Source: Sipunculus nudus (Eukaryota; Annelida; Sipuncula; Golfingiida; Sipunculidae). From it: DNA of 64,000 bases. Both the position numbers and the translations under genes were made by a program. The notes under the pieces are model-generated. The model was not told the DNA's origin. It ran no database searches and saw only the letters and a list, made by a program, of their open reading frames with translations. The stretch is from contig CM049308.1 in the NCBI GenBank assembly GCA_026874595.1, forward strand, positions 76,542,124 through 76,606,123, read 5' to 3'. Below, one piece after another: positions 61,901-64,000 of the stretch. Positions within the stretch are counted from its first letter, which is position 1; every line of letters begins with the position of its first letter.

Positions 61901-63389
61901 AACGCAAACTCGATCTGTAACTGTCATTATCTGCCCACACTTAAAAAATCAGGGTGGTATCTGCAGGCATTGAGGAAAAAAAGTCAGTACATATGTATTT
62001 GTTATGAAAATTTCTATTTTTCATGAAACTTTCTATGTTCAGGAGCAGTCAATTGGTCAAAAGTAGGTCAACTGGGACGAAACCTGATCTCAATCTGTAA
62101 CTGGTCATTATCTGCCTACACACCAAAAATCAGGCCAATATCTGCAGGTATTCCGAAAAAAAGTCTGTACTTGTGTATTTGTCATAAAAATTTATATTTT
62201 TAATGAAATTTTCCTTGTTCTGGAGCTAAACGGCAAAAGTAGGTCAACTGGGACAAAATCCAAACTCAATCTGTAACTGGTCTATATCTGCCCACACACC
62301 AAAAATCAGGCCAATATCTGCAGGCGTTGGGAAAAAAAGTCCGTACATGTGTATTTGTCATGAAAATTTCTTTTTTTCATGAAAATTTCTAAGTTAAGGA
62401 GGCTTAACACGTTCAAAAGTAGGTCAACCTGGACGAAATGCGATCTCGATCTGTAACCGGTTATAATCTGCCCACACACAAAAAATCAGGCCAATATCTG
62501 CAGGCATTGCGAAAAAAAAAGCTGTACATGGGTATTCATCAAGAAAATTTCTATTTTTCATGAAATTTTCTAAGTTAAGGAGGCTTAACGCGTTCAAAAG
62601 TAGGTCAACCTGGACGAAATGCAATCTCGATCTGTAACCGGTCATTATCTGCCCACACACCTAAAATCAGGCCAATATCTGCAGGCATTGCGAAAAAAAA
62701 AGCTGTACATGTGTATTCGTCATGAAAATTTCTATTTTTCATGAAATTTTGTAAGTTTAGGAGCCGTAAAACAGTCAAAAGTAGGTCAACAGGGACGAAA
62801 TGCGAACTCGATCTGCAACTGGTTATTATCTGCCCACACACCAAAAATCAGGCCAACATCTGCAGGCATTGCAAAAAAAAGTCCGTACAACTGTTTTTTT
62901 ATTTCAGAATGACGGAATGAGGGACATGGGTAAAACTATATGCCCCGGCCACTTGGTGGCGGGGGCATAAAAAGAAATCTTTGTGTAAAGAGCAAATCAT
63001 ACCTTACTCAAGTTGAAAACTACTTGAGTAAAGTTCAAGTTCATTTCTTGGAAATATTCAAAATTCAAGGCTTTGATAATGCATGAAAATCAAGGATTCA
63101 GAAGCAAGCTGGAATGCAGTAAAAGAGCCACTATTTCAAGTTCCCAAAAGTCCATACATCACAGCATTTAAAACACTTGTTATTAAACGAACAAAGAATA
63201 AGGAATGGATACACTACTAACTGGACGGTCTACAGCAGGTGTGCTGCCATCTATCCTGATGAACTTGACCTTGGCATCGTGAACCTCCTCCATGATGCCG
63301 TCCATCATGTAGTGATGGTATGCAAACACAAGCATCTTCAGGCCTTCATTATCCATCAGCATCCGCACATACTCCTTCACTGGACCAAT
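30784..63389 (-). CDS. ZRANB3: ZRANB3-like DNA annealing helicase/endonuclease, C-terminal 13 exons (span, 5' end outside window)
   Basis: Fork-remodelling translocase and structure-specific nuclease, recruited by PCNA and K63-polyubiquitin (known for human ZRANB3). Thirteen exons listed separately join with consistent phases into 1150 residues plus stop. Order: SNF2 helicase C-terminal lobe (residues 1-140; helicase motif [11 protein letters not shown]), linker, PIP box QKNLLDFF (196-203), NZF finger [20 protein letters not shown], long acidic/Ser-rich region, second RanBP2-type finger, the domain aligned with the human substrate-recognition region ([19 protein letters not shown] onward), Cys-pair region, and terminal HNH (WQVDHIKPV...LCTVCH). 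Human ZRANB3 is about 1079 residues in all; with the missing N-terminal helicase half this protein would be longer, mainly from the large exon 52014-53775. Nothing in the visible coding sequence is broken. Confidence 0.93.
30979..31494. other. ZRANB3 last intron, part next to the HNH exon
   Basis: Nothing recognised apart from the splice acceptor. Confidence 0.6.
31916..31956. repeat. GA dinucleotide microsatellite
   Basis: About 20 uninterrupted GA units inside the hAT element. Confidence 0.95.
32844..34142. mobile_element. pogo/Tigger-like element nested in the hAT element
   Basis: Left end CAGTGAAAACCC preceded by TA, right end GGGGTTTCACTG followed by TA. CAGT...ACTG inverted ends with a TA target duplication fit the pogo/Tigger branch of Tc1/mariner. 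1.3 kb without a recognisable DDE transposase, so non-autonomous. It contains a smaller MITE at 33916-34067. Confidence 0.7.
33916..34067. mobile_element. PIF/Harbinger-like MITE nested in the Tigger-like element
   Basis: 152 bp, GC-rich. Inverted ends CCGGCCACACCGAACGCTGC (left, from 33921) and its reverse complement on the right, flanked by TAA at 33913-33915 and 34068-34070. A 3-bp TAA duplication is typical of PIF/Harbinger. Non-coding. Confidence 0.75.
34551..36729. repeat. ZRANB3 intron with TTACTA-rich simple repeats
   Basis: ATTACTATT-type hexanucleotide repeat flanks the hAT element (31480-31494, 34551-34680) and reappears at 36415-36570. Between these tracts the intron shows no exon or element I recognise. 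Confidence 0.6.
36730..37906 (-). mobile_element. Non-autonomous Helitron-like element, family B, copy 3
   Basis: On the minus strand the 5' end TCCCCAGATGAAGTTGAGGG follows A and precedes ATACTATG. The 3' hairpin TGGCAT-CTGCA-ATGCCA is followed by AGAAATGTCTA then T, where CTAG is expected. The core repeats two to three times a block with GGTCATGACC/TTGACCTTGA text and palindrome variants (GGTGGCACCACC near 37570). Non-coding. In a ZRANB3 intron. Confidence 0.7.
37907..38608. other. ZRANB3 intron, no feature seen
   Basis: AT-rich; nothing recognised. Confidence 0.6.
38609..38717 (-). CDS. ZRANB3: ZRANB3 exon before the HNH exon
   Basis: One base completing an Arg codon plus 36 codons, reading [20 protein letters not shown] and then [16 protein letters not shown]. 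Acceptor TTTTCAG|GTC, donor TTG|GTAAGA. Corresponds to the helical segment just before the human HNH core. Confidence 0.9.
38718..39180. other. ZRANB3 intron
   Basis: Nothing recognised. Confidence 0.6.
39181..39284 (-). CDS. ZRANB3: ZRANB3 exon with CQLC zinc pair
   Basis: 34 codons plus two bases, reading [20 protein letters not shown] and [14 protein letters not shown]. The C-x2-C pair (CQLC) belongs to the zinc-supported N-terminal part of the HNH region, as in human (HGVCQLC). Acceptor TTCTCAG, donor AG|GTAAAA. Confidence 0.92.
39285..40814. other. ZRANB3 intron with a small hairpin
   Basis: No exon seen. At 39375-39424 the arms GGCAGTGAAAATC and GATTTTCACGCTGCC enclose TTGCGCTTC-TAAA-GAAGCAA, forming an imperfect 50-nt hairpin. 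The following 500 bases are GC-richer than average, with no recognised protein. Confidence 0.55.
40815..40952 (-). CDS. ZRANB3: ZRANB3 exon with CxxC and FCSPQC zinc pairs
   Basis: 46 codons, phase 0 at both ends. [16 protein letters not shown] at the start and [13 protein letters not shown] at the end match the human NEGNPLCLRC and SRFCSLKCQEEFW. Acceptor ATTACAG|GTA, donor TGG|GTAATT. Two Cys pairs are likely to bind one zinc. Confidence 0.94.
40953..42475. other. ZRANB3 intron, no feature seen
   Basis: AT-rich intron with no recognised exon or repeat. Confidence 0.6.
42476..47198. mobile_element. Family D element: terminal inverted repeats around a 340-bp tandem core
   Basis: Left end GCTCAGCTGACTG (42476-42488) and right end CAGTCAGCTGAGC (47186-47198) are perfect inverse copies. 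Right-end subterminal TAGCTCAG/CTGAGCTA also folds. Between them about ten copies of a roughly 335-340-bp monomer run from 43805, each with AGCTCGAAGGATATGGGTAA, CATGGAGACTTTTCAT and CAGGTGGCGCCACCAGTCTG (palindrome exact in the seven units from 44837 to 46861). Units at 45029, 45705 and 46381 are near-identical at 676-bp spacing, a dimeric higher-order repeat. A family A Helitron splits the left part. No convincing protein; class uncertain (MITE with satellite core or Helitron relative). Confidence 0.75.
42636..43804 (-). mobile_element. Non-autonomous Helitron-like element, family A, copy 3, inside element D
   Basis: On the minus strand: 5' TCCACCAAAACGAAG after A, foldback GTTTTGCGGATACTATG; 3' imperfect hairpin GTAGTCAC/GGTTAC, CCGTATTCTAG, then T. 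Exact palindromes near 43052, 43331 and 43482. Left flank (CTAAAAAATAGAGAAAAATG) and right flank (TACAGGCGGCTCCACCAGTC) together resemble one continuous family D monomer, so this copy inserted into D after the array existed. Confidence 0.82.
47309..47479 (-). CDS. ZRANB3: ZRANB3 exon, basic linker region
   Basis: 57 codons, phase 0. [20 protein letters not shown] resembles the human NVGGHVRLITKES; then a charged Lys/Glu run ([18 protein letters not shown]). Acceptor AAATCAG|GAT, donor CAG|GTAAAC. Confidence 0.88.
47480..48258. other. ZRANB3 intron
   Basis: Nothing recognised; the 88-codon plus-strand frame at 47810-48076 resembles no family I know. Confidence 0.6.
48259..48379 (-). CDS. ZRANB3: ZRANB3 exon, substrate-recognition region
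   Basis: Completes a Ser codon then 40 codons: [19 protein letters not shown] and onward to SCQRYTTK. Human equivalent includes MKQRIIRKSGQLF and KRYITK. Acceptor TTTTAG|C, donor AAG|GTAAAT. Confidence 0.92.
48380..48893. other. ZRANB3 intron
   Basis: Nothing recognised. Confidence 0.6.
48894..49024 (-). CDS. ZRANB3: ZRANB3 exon, substrate-recognition region
   Basis: 43 codons plus two bases, [20 protein letters not shown] at the start and [10 protein letters not shown] at the end (human IPLDI and LRFVREW). Acceptor TTTCAG|GAA, donor AACAG|GTAAAA. The acceptor and first exon bases are duplicated upstream as a tandem array. Confidence 0.93.
49025..49425 (-). repeat. Minisatellite derived from the adjacent splice acceptor (five extra copies)
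   Basis: Units of about 64-70 bp repeat the intron end plus the first 15-16 exon bases of the exon at 48894-49024 (plus-strand phrase AAAGGAACACCTTCC near 49077, 49141, 49206 with insertion, 49279, 49344). In the minus-strand sense most copies keep AG before GAAGGTGTTCC, so each is a potential decoy 3' splice site; the copy at about 49280 has lost the AG. Confidence 0.85.
49497..50355. repeat. Minisatellite, about 26-28-bp unit, about 30 copies
   Basis: Plus-strand unit ATGAAGCCTATTGTGGATCC followed by TTGAAT or TTTAAT, with length and base variants; most units carry a BamHI-like GGATCC. No spacers of unique sequence, so it is not a CRISPR array. In a ZRANB3 intron. Confidence 0.92.
50356..51216. 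other. ZRANB3 intron
   Basis: Nothing recognised except a G homopolymer around 51113-51126. Confidence 0.6.
51217..51362 (-). CDS. ZRANB3: ZRANB3 exon, start of substrate-recognition region
   Basis: Completes a Gly codon then 48 codons, [20 protein letters not shown] followed by [21 protein letters not shown]; the second half matches human LMFCASRNTDRIHIY. Acceptor CATTCAG|GA, donor AGA|GTAAGT. Confidence 0.9.
51363..52013. other. ZRANB3 intron
   Basis: Nothing recognised. Confidence 0.6.
52014..53775 (-). CDS. ZRANB3: ZRANB3 large exon: PIP box, NZF finger, acidic region, second zinc finger
   Basis: 1762 bases. Starts [22 protein letters not shown] (53743-53766) is a canonical PIP box (Q-x2-L-x2-FF) for PCNA binding. 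Finger 1, [20 protein letters not shown] (about 52917-52982), fits W-x-C-x2-C-x3-N-x6-C-x2-C with the TY dipeptide of ubiquitin-binding NZFs. A long, disordered-looking Ser/Asp/Glu-rich region follows, with a repeated DDFSDD motif. Finger 2, [20 protein letters not shown] (about 52045-52104), fits the same consensus but has GT instead of TY/TF, so ubiquitin binding is less certain. Ends ETT with donor G|GTAAGT. Much longer than the equivalent human region as I recall it. Confidence 0.93.
53743..53766 (-). other. ZRANB3: PIP box (PCNA-interacting peptide) in ZRANB3
   Basis: Encodes QKNLLDFF, an exact Q-x2-[ILM]-x2-F-F match, four codons into the exon. Human ZRANB3 has QHDIRSFF in the corresponding place after the helicase domain. 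Confidence 0.9.
53776..54558. other. ZRANB3 intron
   Basis: Nothing recognised. Confidence 0.6.
54559..54714 (-). CDS. ZRANB3: ZRANB3 exon after the helicase core
   Basis: 52 codons, phase 0: [20 protein letters not shown] then [20 protein letters not shown]. Human has QVTGSTLNGRKEKIQ at the same point. Acceptor TATATAG|ACC, donor GAG|GTAACT. Confidence 0.9.
54715..55086. other. ZRANB3 intron
   Basis: Nothing recognised. Confidence 0.6.
55087..55266 (-). CDS. ZRANB3: ZRANB3 exon, SNF2 helicase motifs V-VI
   Basis: 60 codons, [20 protein letters not shown] at the start. [11 protein letters not shown] is SNF2 motif VI with the arginine finger. Ends SALSRK. Acceptor TTTTTCAG|GGC, donor AAG|GTAGGT. 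Confidence 0.96.
55750..56106 (-). repeat. 3' terminal repeat complex of the DIRS-like element
   Basis: Holds an inverted copy of the element's 5' end (CTAGGTCATGCCTCG at about 55919 versus CGAGGCATGACCTAG at about 60669). An internal 64-bp inverted pair (55750-55813 / 55999-56062) encloses it, and TTACGTAAACATCGATGTGA (from about 56068) faces its inverse at the right end. Confidence 0.75.
56188..57400 (-). pseudogene. DIRS tyrosine recombinase, frameshifted
   Basis: N-terminal core-binding part reads [20 protein letters not shown] and [20 protein letters not shown] (57387-56950). The catalytic part continues in another frame from about 56925: [20 protein letters not shown] (Arg I) and [15 protein letters not shown] (second Arg box, Thr where His/Arg is common). 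The nucleophile region YSIYLKDA is in a different frame near 56330-56360. At least two indels, so inactive. Confidence 0.8.
57715..58070 (-). pseudogene. DIRS RNase H domain
   Basis: Begins [18 protein letters not shown] (first catalytic Asp in TDAS), then [17 protein letters not shown] (normally a DN motif; here NN, apparently a lost catalytic Asp) and [11 protein letters not shown] at the end. Set in a shifted frame relative to part of the upstream RT. Confidence 0.75.
58175..59100 (-). pseudogene. DIRS reverse transcriptase, frameshifted
   Basis: Fingers/palm pieces lie in three frames: [11 protein letters not shown]-like at about 58870-58910, [20 protein letters not shown] at about 58735-58795, then the intact palm [19 protein letters not shown] and [12 protein letters not shown] (catalytic YLDD). 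At least two frameshifts separate them. Confidence 0.85.
59255..60530 (-). pseudogene. DIRS Gag-like region, broken
   Basis: Starts [20 protein letters not shown] at 60530, with further Cys pairs (CLCC, CYYC), the zinc-finger-like N-terminus usual in animal DIRS Gag. The continuation (60265-60062, then 59995 onward) is Pro/Ser-rich and in different frames. Confidence 0.65.
60960..61031 (-). CDS. ZRANB3: ZRANB3 exon, helicase motif V region
   Basis: 24 codons, [20 protein letters not shown] then AAGV. Human [23 protein letters not shown]. The Gln after AAG is replaced by Val at the exon boundary. Acceptor TTTTCACAG|AGA, donor GTG|GTACGT. Confidence 0.95.
61032..61596. other. ZRANB3 intron
   Basis: Nothing recognised. 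Confidence 0.6.
61597..62967 (-). mobile_element. Non-autonomous Helitron-like element, family C
   Basis: On the minus strand: 3' end is hairpin GTGTCG-TTC-CGACAC, then ATCTAG followed by T. 5' end TGCCCCCGCCACC (after A) folds with GTGGCCGGGGCA and is followed by TATAG. The core is about seven tandem copies of a roughly 178-bp monomer (plus-strand phrase AAAAGTAGGTCAAC near 61700, 61880, 62058, 62235, 62414, 62593 and 62775). The 5' dinucleotide is TG rather than TC, so the Helitron call rests on the 3' hairpin, CTAG^T and the family A/B-like layout. Non-coding. Confidence 0.68.
62968..63221. other. ZRANB3 intron
   Basis: Nothing recognised. Confidence 0.6.
63222..63389 (-). CDS. ZRANB3: ZRANB3 exon, start of helicase C-terminal lobe (first exon in window)
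   Basis: 56 codons, [20 protein letters not shown] then [17 protein letters not shown] and [14 protein letters not shown] (human KFLVFAHH, YIRIDGS). Acceptor TTTCCACAG|ATT, donor CCA|GTTAGT. The Walker A/DEAH half must lie right of the window. Confidence 0.95.
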
Positions 63390-63394
63390 CTGTG

Positions 63395-64000
63395 GAAACA
63401 GACCATGATTCTTACAATAATATTACATCTATGAAAACAGACCATGATATATTACATCTATGAAAACAGACCATGACATATTACATCTATGAAAACAGAC
63501 CATGACATATCACATCTAAGAAAACAGACCATGATTCTTACATTCATATCACATCTATGAAAACAGACCATGATTCTTACAATCATATCACATCAATGAA
63601 AACAGACCATGATTCTTACAATCATATCACATCAATGAAAACAGACCATGATTCTTACAATCATATCACATCAATGAAAACAGACCATGATTCTTACAAT
63701 CATATCACATCTATGAAAACAGACCATGATTCTTACAATCATAACACATCTATGAAAACAGACCATGATTCTTACAATCATATCACATCTATGAATACAG
63801 ACCATGATTCTTACAATCATATCACATCAATGAAAATAGACCATGATTCTTACAATCATATCACATCAATGAAAATAGACCATGATTCTTACAATCATAT
63901 CACATCAATGAAAATAGACCATGATTCTTACAATCATATCACATCAATGAAAATAGACCATGATTCTTACAATCATATCACATCAATGAAAATAGACCAT
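63395..64000 (-). repeat. Minisatellite of intron-end sequence, 29-39-bp unit, runs off the window
   Basis: About 16 copies. The 39-bp form contains CATGATTCTTACAATCATAT and TGAAAACAGAC; two or three short forms of about 29 bp lie nearest the exon. The first unit (63395-63432) is the branch-point/pyrimidine region of the acceptor at 63390, so the array was grown from the 3' end of this intron. Confidence 0.92.

Overview
This window is nuclear DNA from an animal. It is AT-rich, has GT-AG spliced genes with kilobase introns, and carries many transposons. Both recognisable gene families, sphingosine-1-phosphate phosphatase and ZRANB3, are animal genes. The repeat style (short non-autonomous Helitrons with tandem cores, a DIRS-type retrotransposon, many satellite-like arrays) suggests a lophotrochozoan, perhaps a mollusc. 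That placement is an inference; no sequence here fixes the species.

Left part (1-24.7 kb): two sphingosine-1-phosphate phosphatase (SGPP) genes lie head to head. The first (minus strand, 154-777) shows only exon 1 and runs off the left edge. The second (plus strand, 8720-24719) is complete in three exons and should give a 424-residue multipass membrane enzyme. The 7.9 kb between their start codons holds TA microsatellites, a tRNA-like SINE fragment, a 153-bp near-perfect palindrome between two TA tracts, and about 0.9 kb of degenerate tetranucleotide repeat. The introns of the second gene hold four Helitron-like elements (families A and B).

Middle and right (30.8-64 kb): one long minus-strand gene, a ZRANB3 orthologue, transcribed towards SGPP (tail to tail). 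Thirteen consecutive exons join in frame, from the C-terminal half of the SNF2 helicase to the stop of the HNH domain (1150 residues). The N-terminal helicase exons lie beyond the right edge. ZRANB3 is a PCNA- and polyubiquitin-binding fork-remodelling translocase/nuclease. This version has a canonical PIP box, one ubiquitin-type NZF finger, and a second RanBP2-type finger not present in the human protein as I recall it.

Nearly every large ZRANB3 intron carries mobile DNA: a hAT element with an 8-bp target duplication that contains a pogo/Tigger-like element, itself containing a Harbinger-like MITE; a family B Helitron; a 4.7-kb inverted-repeat element (family D) with a 676-bp higher-order repeat, interrupted by a family A Helitron; two minisatellites grown from splice-acceptor DNA; a decayed DIRS-like retrotransposon; and a third Helitron family (C).

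The least expected signal is a 12-bp palindrome, GGTGGCGCCACC. It recurs about 20 times in families A, B and D, which otherwise look unrelated and sit at five separate loci. Families A, B and C also share a terminal design: a 5' foldback, then a 3' hairpin with CTAG.
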